Assembly: GCF_042684585.1 (NCBI RefSeq)
Contig: NZ_JBHULS010000002.1
Span: 124,001-188,000 of the forward strand
Direction of reading: 5' to 3'
Length of the DNA stretch: 64,000 nucleotides
Source of the DNA: Algorimicrobium sediminis
GTDB taxonomy: Bacteria > Bacteroidota > Bacteroidia > Flavobacteriales > Flavobacteriaceae
Below the pieces are notes generated by a model. It made no database searches and was not told where the DNA came from. It saw nothing but the letters and a program-made list of their open reading frames with translations. Of this stretch, positions 50,810 through 58,977 are shown one piece after another. Each line of letters begins with the position of its first letter. Positions within the stretch are counted from its first letter, which is position 1. Position numbers and translations under genes: made by a program.

Positions 50810-52126
50810 ATGATTACGAAAACTGTGCCTTACACACCAAACAAAGTTAAAGATATGTCGCTTGCGGCTTGGGGAAGAAAAGAAATTGAACTAGCCGAGG
50901 CCGAAATGCCAGGACTTATGAGTCTTCGTGAAGAGTTTAAAGATTCGCAACCTTTAAAAGGAGCGCGAATTGCAGGTTGCTTGCACATGACCATACAAAC
51001 AGCTGTTTTAATTGAAACCCTTCAAGCATTGGGCGCCGAAGTAACCTGGAGTTCATGCAACATCTTCTCTACGCAAGATCAAGCTGCTGCGGCCATTGCA
51101 GCCACCGGAACTGCTGTATATGCTTGGAAAGATATGACAGAAGAAGAGTTTGATTGGTGTATAGAGCAAACCCTATTTTTTGGAGAAGACAGAAAACCAC
51201 TAAATATGATTCTAGACGATGGTGGCGATTTAACCAATATGGTGCTAGACAAATACCCAGAATTAGCTGCTGGTATTAATGGGCTTTCTGAAGAAACCAC
51301 AACAGGTGTACACCGTTTGTACGAGCGCGTTAAAGCTGGCACCTTACCAATGCCTGCTATAAATGTTAACGACTCGGTTACAAAATCCAAATTCGATAAC
51401 AAATATGGTTGTAAAGAAAGTGCCGTAGATGCCGTACGTCGTGCTACAGATGTTATGCTAGCTGGTAAACGCGTAGTAGTATGCGGTTATGGCGATGTTG
51501 GTAAAGGTACTGCTGCCTCCTTTAAAGGCGCTGGTAGTATTGTTACGGTTACAGAAATAGACCCTATTTGCGCGCTTCAAGCTGCTATGGATGGTTTTGA
51601 AGTTAAAAAACTAGAAACCGTTGTTGCAACAGCAGATATTGTTATTACCACAACTGGTAATAAAGATATAGTACGCGCAGAACATTTTGAAGCCATGAAA
51701 GACAAAACCATAGTTTGTAACATTGGTCATTTTGACAATGAAATAGACATGAGCTGGCTAAACAAAAACCATGGCCATACAAAAGATGAAATTAAACCAC
51801 AGGTAGACAAATACACTGTAAATGGTAAAGATGTTATTATTTTAGCACAAGGCCGTTTGGTAAATTTAGGTTGCGCAACAGGACACCCAAGTTTTGTAAT
51901 GAGTAACTCATTTACCAACCAAGTTTTAGCGCAAATTGAACTTTGGAACAATAAGGATGCTTATGAAAACAACGTATATATGTTACCAAAGCATTTAGAT
52001 GAAAAAGTTGCCAAACTACACCTTGAAAAAATTGGTGTCGAGCTTACAGAGCTCAAAGAAGACCAAGCAGAATACATTGGCGTATCTGTAGAAGGACCAT
52101 ACAAACCAGAGTATTACAGATACTAG
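50810..52126 (+). CDS. ahcY: Adenosylhomocysteinase
   Basis: 438 aa. S-adenosylhomocysteine to adenosine + homocysteine, relieving product inhibition of methyltransferases. Motifs: AGCLHMTIQTAVLIETL, SSCNIFSTQDQAAAAIA, DDGGDLTN, NAD-binding GYGDVGKGTAAS (about 226-237) and LGCATGHPSFVMSNSFTNQ with the KPEYYRY C-terminus that clamps the cofactor. Monocistronic with its own promoter and terminator. Confidence 0.97.
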   Translation: MITKTVPYTPNKVKDMSLAAWGRKEIELAEAEMPGLMSLREEFKDSQPLKGARIAGCLHMTIQTAVLIETLQALGAEVTWSSCNIFSTQDQAAAAIAATGTAVYAWKDMTEEEFDWCIEQTLFFGEDRKPLNMILDDGGDLTNMVLDKYPELAAGINGLSEETTTGVHRLYERVKAGTLPMPAINVNDSVTKSKFDNKYGCKESAVDAVRRATDVMLAGKRVVVCGYGDVGKGTAASFKGAGSIVTVTEIDPICALQAAMDGFEVKKLETVVATADIVITTTGNKDIVRAEHFEAMKDKTIVCNIGHFDNEIDMSWLNKNHGHTKDEIKPQVDKYTVNGKDVIILAQGRLVNLGCATGHPSFVMSNSFTNQVLAQIELWNNKDAYENNVYMLPKHLDEKVAKLHLEKIGVELTELKEDQAEYIGVSVEGPYKPEYYRY

Positions 52127-52171
52127 AATAAGATGATGGTTTAGGTTTAATACAAGCCCTAATTAGCAATT

Positions 52172-52208
52172 AAAAACCCAGAGAATTTATAATTCTGTGG
52201 GTTTTTTT
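52172..52208 (+). terminator. Intrinsic terminator after ahcY
   Basis: Stem AAAAACCCA plus AGAATT pairing with AATTCT and TGGGTTTTT, one mismatch, T run of seven. Confidence 0.9.
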
Positions 52209-52247
52209 ATGCCTGTATACAACGAAAGCCACAATAAAAATATCCAG

Positions 52248-52378
52248 ACACCTAAATAATTCAAGACCAGCACTGAAGCTGACGCAAAGCTGAAACTGTT
52301 TTTTTACGAAAAACAGCAAATTGACCCTTGTAAAAACAACCAGAAATGACGCTGCTTACAGCTAACTTATTTAGGTGT
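52248..52378. ncRNA. Candidate structured RNA or small non-autonomous element
   Basis: Ends are exact 12-bp inverted repeats, extendable to 14 bp with one G-T pair; the 107-bp interior is richer in G/C (GCTGACGC, GACGCTGC direct repeats) than the flanks and can form a further hairpin. The strand is undetermined and no good promoter box was seen on either side. A MITE-like element is the main alternative, but no target-site duplication is evident. Confidence 0.35.
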
Positions 52379-52390
52379 TTATGAAAAACA

Positions 52391-52423
52391 AAAAAACCGT
52401 TTTTCAATGCTGAAAAACGGTTT
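52391..52423 (-). terminator. Intrinsic terminator after rpmA
   Basis: 13-bp perfect stem AAACCGTTTTTCA / TGAAAAACGGTTT, 4-nt loop, T run on the minus strand. Confidence 0.93.
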
Positions 52424-52447
52424 ATATACAGTTAATAAGGTGTTTCA

Positions 52448-52708
52448 TTAAGCGTTGAAAGGCTCGATAGAAACATACGACTTATTGTCTTTTTTCTTGG
52501 TAAATTTAACAATACCATCAACTTTAGCGTGTAATGTATGGTCTTTGCCACCATAAACATTTTCTCCTGGGTGATGCGTGTTACCTCTTTGTCTTACAAT
52601 GATATTTCCAGCAACAGCAGCTTGCCCACCAAAAATCTTAACACCTAAACGTTTTGATTCTGATTCTCTACCGTTCTTCGAACTTCCGACTCCTTTTTTG
52701 TGTGCCAT
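52448..52708 (-). CDS. rpmA: 50S ribosomal protein L27
   Basis: 86 aa. MAHKKGVGSSKNGRESESKRLGVKIFGGQAAVAGNIIVRQRGNTHHPGENV is textbook bL27; the N-terminal tail reaches the peptidyl-transferase centre. The N-terminus begins directly with AHKKG, so no Firmicute-type cleaved leader. Co-transcribed with rplU (25-bp gap). Confidence 0.98.
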   Translation of the reverse strand: MAHKKGVGSSKNGRESESKRLGVKIFGGQAAVAGNIIVRQRGNTHHPGENVYGGKDHTLHAKVDGIVKFTKKKDNKSYVSIEPFNA

Positions 52709-52733
52709 TTTATTCCGATTTTAAGATTTATAA

Positions 52734-53216
52734 TTAGCTTAAGGCCGCAATTAATTCAGCTTTCTTCATTGAAGAGTAACCTGTAATTTCTTTTGCTTTA
52801 GCCATATCTCTTAATTCTGCAACCGTTAAGTTACTTAAATCTTGAGAAGCTTCTTTTTTTGTAGCTGGTTCGGTTTTTTCTGCTTTAGCCGCTGGCTTTG
52901 CTCCCGAAGCTACTATATTTTCAATTACAATTTCCGTTAAATCTTGTCTGTGACCGTTTTTAACGCGGTATCCTTTACGTCTTTTCTTTTTGAAAACTAT
53001 AACTTTATCACCTTTAAGGTGCTTTAAAACTTTTGCTCCAACTTGAGCTCCGTTTATAGCTGGGGCGCCTACAGTTACATTGTCACCATCTGCAACTAAA
53101 AGAACGTTATCGAAAGAAACTTCCTTACCTTCTTCTACTGCTAAACGATTAACAAAAACTTTTTGGTCTTTTTCAACTTTAAATTGATGCCCTGCTATCT
53201 CTACAATTGCGTACAT
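52734..53216 (-). CDS. rplU: 50S ribosomal protein L21 with SAP/Rho-N-like C-terminal extension
   Basis: 160 aa. Residues 1-102 are bL21 (MYAIVEIAGHQFKVEKDQKVFVNRL ... VIVFKKKRRKGYRVKNGHRQDLTEIVIENI). After an Ala/Lys/Glu linker, residues about 123-160 (DLSNLTVAELRDMAKAKEITGYSSMKKAELIAALS) form a Rho-N/SAP-like helix-extended-helix nucleic-acid-binding motif. bL21 is usually about 103 aa. Lead gene of rplU-rpmA, with a strong promoter upstream. Confidence 0.96.
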   Translation of the reverse strand: MYAIVEIAGHQFKVEKDQKVFVNRLAVEEGKEVSFDNVLLVADGDNVTVGAPAINGAQVGAKVLKHLKGDKVIVFKKKRRKGYRVKNGHRQDLTEIVIENIVASGAKPAAKAEKTEPATKKEASQDLSNLTVAELRDMAKAKEITGYSSMKKAELIAALS

Positions 53217-53272
53217 AGCGTAACGTTTTTATTTATTAGTTTAATGAACGCCTACAATTTTGTAAGCGGATG

Positions 53273-53302
53273 CAAATATACTGCTAAATAATTAAACTAC
53301 AA
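53273..53302 (-). promoter_or_regulatory. Promoter of rplU-rpmA
   Basis: Minus strand: TTG (53302-53300), spacer of exactly 19 bp, TATATTTG (53280-53273). The best match in the window to the Bacteroidota consensus, fitting a highly expressed ribosomal operon. Confidence 0.85.
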
Positions 53303-53316
53303 ACGTTTTATTACTT

Positions 53317-53760
53317 TTAACAAACATTCCAGCTTTTTTTAAAGTACTGCATTACCGTAAAAGCCGATATTACTGTTGTAGCAATACCCATAATCCATAC
53401 CACAAAGGTTAATACACCAACACTAACAGAGGCTCCTACATTTACCACTTCTAATAATTTTGGTAAAAAATCTGGGTTAATTTCGGTAATGTAAAGCAGA
53501 AAAAATATTGTAAAACTAAACGTAGCAATAACACCCGTAATAATGCCAGCTACAAAGCCTCCGGTGTACGTAAATTTTTCGCCTTGTTCCAGCTTGTAAT
53601 ACCGTACAGTTTCAAAAATCCCAAAAGCAGTTATTGCTGCATTAAAAAAACTAAAAACTGGATTTGTGTGCTTATCAAAAAGTGCCAAAATAAGGAAATA
53701 AGCAATTAAAACCGCGCTTGCAGTTAAACCAAATCTAACAGGTAAAATAATATTTTTCAT
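53317..53760 (-). CDS. DUF4199 membrane protein
   Basis: 147 aa with four helices. The family pattern (VRFGLTASAVLIAYFLILAL...FFNAAITAFGIFETVRYYK...YTGGFVAGIITGVIATFSFTIFFLLYI) is clear. Unknown function; DUF4199 proteins are abundant, uncharacterised inner-membrane proteins of Bacteroidota. Confidence 0.87.
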   Translation of the reverse strand: MKNIILPVRFGLTASAVLIAYFLILALFDKHTNPVFSFFNAAITAFGIFETVRYYKLEQGEKFTYTGGFVAGIITGVIATFSFTIFFLLYITEINPDFLPKLLEVVNVGASVSVGVLTFVVWIMGIATTVISAFTVMQYFKKSWNVC

Positions 53761-53861
53761 ATTTTGCTTTTTTTATTTGCTTCAATTTCGTAAAAAAATC
53801 TGGTTTTTAATAATTTGTTTACGTTTTTTTCTTAAACCGAATAAAAACCCAAACTATTTCT

Positions 53862-53869
53862 TATTTTTG
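53862..53869 (+). promoter_or_regulatory. Putative -7 element of the M16 protease pair
   Basis: TATTTTTG, 66 bp before the ATG at 53936; no good -33 TTG. Confidence 0.4.
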
Positions 53870-53935
53870 AGCAGTTGTAACATTTTAAAGACAAATGAAA
53901 CGTGCTATTTGTCTGTTAACCAAAAACTAACTCAC

Positions 53936-55255
53936 ATGAAAAAAGGATTATTAACTTTTTCTGCATGTATACTAGCGGTAGTAACTAGTATTGCTCAAGA
54001 AGTGACATTTGAAGAATTTAAATTAGATAACGGACTACACGTTATTCTCCACCAGGATAACACAGCTCCTGTAGTGTCTACATCCGTTATGTACGATGTA
54101 GGGGGAAAAGATGGCGATAGAAACCGGACGGGTTTTGCCCACTTTTTTGAACACCTACTATTTGAAGGTTCTAAAAATATAGGCCGCGGCGAGTTTATGA
54201 AAATTATTCCCGCTAACGGTGGTACCTTTAACGCCAATACCTCCCAAGATCGCACCTATTATTACGAGGTATTTCCATCCAACAAATTGGAATTAGCCTT
54301 ATGGTTAGAATCTGAAAGAATGTTGCACCCCGTAATAGACCAAGTTGGTGTGGACACACAAAACGAAGTTGTTAAGGAAGAAAAACGCCAAAATTTTGAT
54401 AACAGACCTTATGGCCAAATACTGAATGCTATTGGCGAAAACTTATTCCAGTTGCACCCTTATAAAGGATCTAATATTGGCGAAATGGAACATTTAGATG
54501 CTGCTACGCTGGAGGAGTTCATGGCTTTTTTCGACAAGTATTATGTACCTAACAACGCTGTTTTGGTTATTGCTGGCGATATTGAAATTGCTAAAACCAA
54601 GACACTTGTAGAAGCCTATTTTGGTGAAGTTGAAAGAGGTGCCGATGTTGTGCGTAATTTCCCTAAAGAAGCACCAATAACAGAAACCATTAAAGCAACT
54701 ACTTACGATAAAAACATTCAAACACCAGCTATTATTGCCGCTTACAGAGTACCTGGTATGGCAACAAAAGATGCGCGTGTATTGGATATGATTTCCACTT
54801 ACTTAAGTGGTGGTAAAAGTTCGGTTCTTTACAAAAAACTTGTAGACGAACAAAAACAAGCGCTTACCGTTCAGGCTATTAATTTACCGCAAGTAGATTA
54901 CAACATTTTTGCGCTTTTTGCTTTGCCACTAGGCGATGTGCCAATTCAAACGTTACTATCCGAAATGGATGAAGAAATTGCAAAAATTCAAAACGAATTA
55001 ATTTCTGAACGGGACTATCAAAAACTTCAAAATCAGTTTGAAAATCAATTTGTAAACGCCAACTCGAGCATTTCAGGCATCGCTGAATCTTTGGCAACCT
55101 ACTACTTGCTGTATGGCGATGTTAATCTAATAAATAACGAAATAGATATTTATCGCTCCATTACGCGCGAAGACATAAAAAATGTGGCACAAAGGTACTT
55201 AAGTCCCAACCAACGTGTAGAAATAGAATACTTACCAAAAAAAGACGACCAATAA
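53936..55255 (+). CDS. M16 zinc peptidase, catalytic subunit
   Basis: 439 aa from the ATG at 53936 (signal peptide MKKGLLTFSACILAVVTSIAQE); a far-upstream start would bury the signal peptide. The inverted zinc motif HFFEH is at residues 69-73, with a downstream Glu ligand in TQNEVVKEEKRQNFDNRPYG (about 140-160). Two M16 half-domains are complete. Periplasmic or surface oligopeptide degradation. The partner gene follows after 1 bp, and together they should form the clam-shell M16B heterodimer. Confidence 0.93.
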   Translation: MKKGLLTFSACILAVVTSIAQEVTFEEFKLDNGLHVILHQDNTAPVVSTSVMYDVGGKDGDRNRTGFAHFFEHLLFEGSKNIGRGEFMKIIPANGGTFNANTSQDRTYYYEVFPSNKLELALWLESERMLHPVIDQVGVDTQNEVVKEEKRQNFDNRPYGQILNAIGENLFQLHPYKGSNIGEMEHLDAATLEEFMAFFDKYYVPNNAVLVIAGDIEIAKTKTLVEAYFGEVERGADVVRNFPKEAPITETIKATTYDKNIQTPAIIAAYRVPGMATKDARVLDMISTYLSGGKSSVLYKKLVDEQKQALTVQAINLPQVDYNIFALFALPLGDVPIQTLLSEMDEEIAKIQNELISERDYQKLQNQFENQFVNANSSISGIAESLATYYLLYGDVNLINNEIDIYRSITREDIKNVAQRYLSPNQRVEIEYLPKKDDQ

Positions 55256-55256
55256 G

Positions 55257-57320
55257 ATGAATACATATATTTTAAAAACACGGCTAACAGCATTTGTTGT
55301 CCTTTTCTTTTTAGCCTTTAGTGTTTCGGCACAAATAGACCGATCTAAACAACCAAAAGCAGGTCCCGCTCCAAAAATAACACTGGAAGAGCCTGGCGAA
55401 TTTCAATTAAAAAATGGTTTGAAAGTTTTAGTGGTAGAAAACCATAAACTACCACGCGTTTCATATTCGCTGCGCATAGACAATAGTCCTATTTATGAAG
55501 GTGATATTGCTGGCGTTACAAGCGTTTTAGGCGCTATGTTAGGTAATGGCACCACTTCTATTCCTAAAGATGATTTTAACGAAGAAATAGATTTTTTAGG
55601 CGCTAGCCTTAATTTAGGTTTTGGCAGTGGTTTTGCCAGTTCACTCTCTAAATATTCCGAACGCGTTTTAGAGCTCATGGCAGACGCTATTATTAACCCG
55701 CTTTTAACGGAGGAAGAATTTGAGGCAGAGAAAAAGAAACTAATCGAAAGCCTAAAAAATAACGATAAAAACCCAGATGCTATTGCTAACCGCGTAGGTA
55801 CTGCACTATCCTATGGTAAAACGCATCCTTACGGCGAGTTTACTACGGAAGAAACTATAAACAATATTACATTCAATAACATTAAGGCTTACTACCAGCA
55901 ATACATGAACCCTAGCAACGCTTACCTAGTTGTTATTGGTGATGTTGATTTTAAAACGGTTGAAAAACAAGTTAAAAAATATTTTAAAAAATGGGAAAAT
56001 GGCGCCATGGTGTCCACAACTATTCCTAAACCAGCCGAAAGCTTACCAGTGCCTCAAATTAACTTTATTGATGTACCTGGAGCCACACAATCTAATATTT
56101 CGGTAACCAATAATGTGTCGTTAAAAATGAACGATCCCGATTATTTTGCAGCGCTAATAGCCAACGAAATTCTTGGTGGCGGTGGCGAAGGTTATTTATT
56201 TCTAAATTTGCGTGAAAAAAATGGCTACACCTATGGCTCTTATTCTAGGTTAGGTGCCAATCGCTATGGCATGTCCCGTTTTAGTACAACCGCTAAAGTT
56301 AGGAATGCCGTTACAGATAGTGCCATTGTTGAAACCCTTAAAGAAATAAAGCGAATAAATAACGAACCTGTTGCTGCCGAAGTTTTACAAAATGTGAAGG
56401 CCAAATACACAGGTAATTTTGTAATGGCATTGGAGCGCCCGCAAACCATAGCCAATTATGCTTTAAACATTAAGCTGAACAATTTGCCAGCCGATTTTTA
56501 CACAACTTATTTGCAAAAAATAAACGATGTTACTATCGAGGACGTTCAAATGGCTGCACGAAAATATATGCGTCCAGAAAATGCTCGTGTGGTTGTAGTA
56601 GGTAATGGTAGCGATGTACTAGAAAACCTAGAAAAAATAGGTTTACCTATACGCTACTACGATACTTTTGCAAACCTTACCGAAAAACCAGAGTACGATA
56701 TTGCAATGCCGGCCGATATAACTGTTGAAAAAGTTATTGGCGCATACATTGAAGCGCTTGGTGGCGCAGAGGCTATAAATAAGGTTTCTAGCTTATACAT
56801 GGCAGCTAATGCCGAGTTACAACCTGGTATGGTTATTAATTTAGAAATGAAAAAAACAACCAAAAACCAATCGTTGGAACAAATAAGCGTTATGGGGCAA
56901 ACCCAAAAACAAGTACTAAATGGCAACGCCGGTTACACCATGGCGCAAGGCCAGCGTATGGACATGACAGAGGAGCAAATTAAAAATGCCCAATTGGAGT
57001 CCATTCCATTTCCTGAAGTAAACTACCTAGACAATCAGGTGACTTTGGAGAAAATAGAAAAAGTAGACGGCGAAAATGCTTACAAAGTGCAAGTTACCGA
57101 AACAATGGCTGCTTATTACAGCGTAGATACTGGACTTAAACTAAAAGAAGTAGAAAGCTCGCCAGCAGGCCAATCTGCCACATTTTATAGTGACTATAAA
57201 GAGGTGTCTGGTATTAAATTTCCTTTTAAAATTTCGCAAACAATGGGACCAAGAGCTATCGATTTTATTGTAACCGAAGTAAAAGTAAATGACGGCGTTA
57301 CCGATGCCGATTTTAAATAG
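55257..57320 (+). CDS. M16 peptidase-like partner lacking the zinc motif, with C-terminal lipoprotein-carrier-like domain
   Basis: 687 aa, signal peptide (TRLTAFVVLFFLAFSVSAQ). The M16 fold covers about 45-470, but the HxxEH position reads GVTSVLGAMLGNG, so it is catalytically dead. It keeps the glycine-rich loop and RxxY-type segment (GGGGEGYLFLNLREKNGYTYGSYSRLG) of non-catalytic M16B subunits. Residues about 490-687 are an extra beta-rich domain (VIGAYIEALGGAEAINKVSSLYMAANAEL...GIKFPFKISQTMG), like LolA/outer-membrane lipoprotein-sorting domains. Confidence 0.88.
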   Translation: MNTYILKTRLTAFVVLFFLAFSVSAQIDRSKQPKAGPAPKITLEEPGEFQLKNGLKVLVVENHKLPRVSYSLRIDNSPIYEGDIAGVTSVLGAMLGNGTTSIPKDDFNEEIDFLGASLNLGFGSGFASSLSKYSERVLELMADAIINPLLTEEEFEAEKKKLIESLKNNDKNPDAIANRVGTALSYGKTHPYGEFTTEETINNITFNNIKAYYQQYMNPSNAYLVVIGDVDFKTVEKQVKKYFKKWENGAMVSTTIPKPAESLPVPQINFIDVPGATQSNISVTNNVSLKMNDPDYFAALIANEILGGGGEGYLFLNLREKNGYTYGSYSRLGANRYGMSRFSTTAKVRNAVTDSAIVETLKEIKRINNEPVAAEVLQNVKAKYTGNFVMALERPQTIANYALNIKLNNLPADFYTTYLQKINDVTIEDVQMAARKYMRPENARVVVVGNGSDVLENLEKIGLPIRYYDTFANLTEKPEYDIAMPADITVEKVIGAYIEALGGAEAINKVSSLYMAANAELQPGMVINLEMKKTTKNQSLEQISVMGQTQKQVLNGNAGYTMAQGQRMDMTEEQIKNAQLESIPFPEVNYLDNQVTLEKIEKVDGENAYKVQVTETMAAYYSVDTGLKLKEVESSPAGQSATFYSDYKEVSGIKFPFKISQTMGPRAIDFIVTEVKVNDGVTDADFK

Positions 57321-57344
57321 AAACTAAACAAGCTAGTTTATGAG

Positions 57345-57378
57345 AAAAGCTCGAAGGTTTTAAAACCTTCGAGCTTTT
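57345..57378. terminator. Bidirectional terminator
   Basis: 17-bp perfect palindrome (arms AAAAGCTCGAAGGTTTT), T-rich on both sides, between the M16 pair and the convergent EamA gene; its end touches the EamA stop. Confidence 0.93.
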
Positions 57379-58255
57379 ATTTTTTTCGCTTTTGCGATAA
57401 ATAAACACCAATTAAAATAATTAACGAGCCCAAGCCTTGCCACCAACTAAAGGTTTCGCCATCCAAAACACCCCAAATTAAGGCTACAATAGGCATTAAG
57501 TACGTAACAGACGATGCAAACACGGGTGTGGCCAATTGCACCAGCTTATTAAATAAAACTTTAGCTAAAGCCGTTCCAAAGAAAGACAAAATAACCACAT
57601 ACATAACGGCAGTACCAAAATTTGGGCCTGCAAAGGTACTTGTTGTAAAAAAGTCGGAAAAAAGCAACACTACCAGAGCCGGAATACTAATTATAGCATA
57701 GTTACCTGCCGCAATAGCTAAAGGCTTTACATCTTGTAAATACCGCTTTATAATATTTACATTAGCAGCATACATAACAGTAGCTATAATAACAAAACCA
57801 GCATACATATAGTTTTGTTCCGGATTTAAGGCTGCCCCTTTTAAAATTAAAATAGCGGTACCAATAAAACCTATTACCACCCCTAACACTTGGCGCCTAC
57901 TGGAGGTTATTTGAAAAACAGCAAAGCCCAATAGTATGGTATTAAGGGGTACCAACGAGTTTAAAATGGAAGCCACCGCACTATCAATCTCTGTTTCGGC
58001 AACAGCAAATAAAAAGGCTGGAAAAAACGATCCCAACAATCCTGATAAACCAATCCATTTCCACTGGCTTCTAGCAATAGCTTTTAGTTGCTTATAACCA
58101 ACCGCTAGTAGGAAAATTGCAGTAATTACAGTTCTTAAAGCACCTAATTGATAAGGATTTAGGCCTAAAAGCGACTTTTTAATTAAAATAAAAGAGGTTC
58201 CCCAAATAACCGAAAGAACCACCAAATAAAACCACTTGCTATTAACTTGATGCAT
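57377..58255 (-). CDS. EamA/DMT-family transporter
   Basis: 292 aa, ten helices as two EamA repeats: start LVVLSVIWGTSFILIKKSLLGLNPYQLGALRTVITAIFLL and second-half VTYLMPIVALIWGVLDGETFSWWQGLGSLIILIGVYL. Drug/metabolite transporter superfamily, probably exporting amino acids or metabolites; the substrate cannot be assigned. Monocistronic. Confidence 0.88.
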   Translation of the reverse strand: MHQVNSKWFYLVVLSVIWGTSFILIKKSLLGLNPYQLGALRTVITAIFLLAVGYKQLKAIARSQWKWIGLSGLLGSFFPAFLFAVAETEIDSAVASILNSLVPLNTILLGFAVFQITSSRRQVLGVVIGFIGTAILILKGAALNPEQNYMYAGFVIIATVMYAANVNIIKRYLQDVKPLAIAAGNYAIISIPALVVLLFSDFFTTSTFAGPNFGTAVMYVVILSFFGTALAKVLFNKLVQLATPVFASSVTYLMPIVALIWGVLDGETFSWWQGLGSLIILIGVYLSQKRKK

Positions 58256-58314
58256 AATAAAATATTAAAAGCACAAAATTGAAATTTTAAAAGCAATAAA
58301 CAGCAATAATTAGT

Positions 58315-58322
58315 AAATTTGT
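58315..58322 (+). promoter_or_regulatory. Putative -7 element of the HMA lipoprotein gene
   Basis: TAAATTTG, 22 bp before the ATG; no -33 TTG. Confidence 0.4.
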
Positions 58323-58344
58323 GTAAACAATAAATTACCTTATT

Positions 58345-58878
58345 ATGAAAAGTTTAAAAAACATCATAGCCGTTGCAGTTATAGCCTTAATAATAGTAAG
58401 TTGCAAAAATGAAGCAACACCAGAAGTAGTAACTATAGAAACAAAATCTGAACAGGTTGCTGTTAAAACGGAACTAGACCCAAATGCCACCTATGCTAAA
58501 GCAGAATTTACTATTGAAGGAATGACCTGTGCCATGGGATGTGCTAAAACTATTGAAAAGAAAATGGCCAAAATGGAAGGTGTAAAATCGGCCACAGTTG
58601 ATTTTGACACGCGTTTAGCCATGGTAGAATACGACGAAGCTAAAGTAAATACCATGACTTTAGAAGAAGCTGTGAAGAGTGTTAGCGATATTTATTCTGT
58701 AAAAGATATGAAAACCGTGGAGCGCACCGATTTAGAAGCTACACCAGATGCTGCTAACAAGAAGACTTGCGATAAAGATTGTAAAAAAGCCTGTTGTGCA
58801 GACAAAACAGAGGCTGAAAAAACAGCTTGTGCTGACGACTGTAAAATGGCTTGCTGTGCTGATAAAGCAAAAGCTTAA
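58345..58878 (+). CDS. Lipoprotein with heavy-metal-associated domain and Cys-rich metal-binding tail
   Basis: 177 aa. Lipobox IIVSC (about Cys20). An HMA (MerP/CopZ-like) domain spans about 52-125 (AEFTIEGMTCAMGCAKTIEKKMAKMEGVKSATVDFDTRLAMVEYD), but the metal loop is MTCAMGC, i.e. C-x3-C rather than C-x2-C. The tail holds two repeats of the form TCDKDCKKACCADK / ACADDCKMACCADK, with 8 Cys in about 35 residues, like a mini metallothionein. It probably binds Cu, Zn or Hg in the periplasm or at the surface. No transporter is adjacent. Confidence 0.82.
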   Translation: MKSLKNIIAVAVIALIIVSCKNEATPEVVTIETKSEQVAVKTELDPNATYAKAEFTIEGMTCAMGCAKTIEKKMAKMEGVKSATVDFDTRLAMVEYDEAKVNTMTLEEAVKSVSDIYSVKDMKTVERTDLEATPDAANKKTCDKDCKKACCADKTEAEKTACADDCKMACCADKAKA

Positions 58879-58908
58879 TTAAGCTCTTAAAAGTAAAGAG
58901 ACAAAAAT

Positions 58909-58944
58909 AAAAAAACCAGAAAAATTAATTTTTCTGGTTTTTTT
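58909..58944. terminator. Bidirectional terminator
   Basis: 18-bp palindrome with arms AACCAGAAAAATT / AATTTTTCTGGTT plus A/T runs, between the HMA gene and the convergent SBBP gene. Confidence 0.92.
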
Positions 58945-58977
58945 ATACAAAAGCTTTACGTTTAAAAATTAAGTGCT

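Larger units (their letters stand above)
52127..52447. other. ahcY-rpmA intergenic region with an unassigned inverted-repeat element
   Basis: 321 bp between convergent genes. Outside the two terminators it holds, at 52248-52378, a 12-bp perfect inverted repeat (ACACCTAAATAA / TTATTTAGGTGT) enclosing 107 bp, with an inner hairpin CTGTTTTT / AAAAACAG near 52296-52316. No ORF, tRNA or known RNA recognised. Confidence 0.6.

Noticed and set aside
52246..52380. 6S RNA, tmRNA, SRP RNA or tRNA in the ahcY-rpmA gap
   Set aside because: None of their conserved sequences (CCA-ended cloverleaf, tag-encoding ORF, SRP GGAA tetraloop domain) is recognisable.
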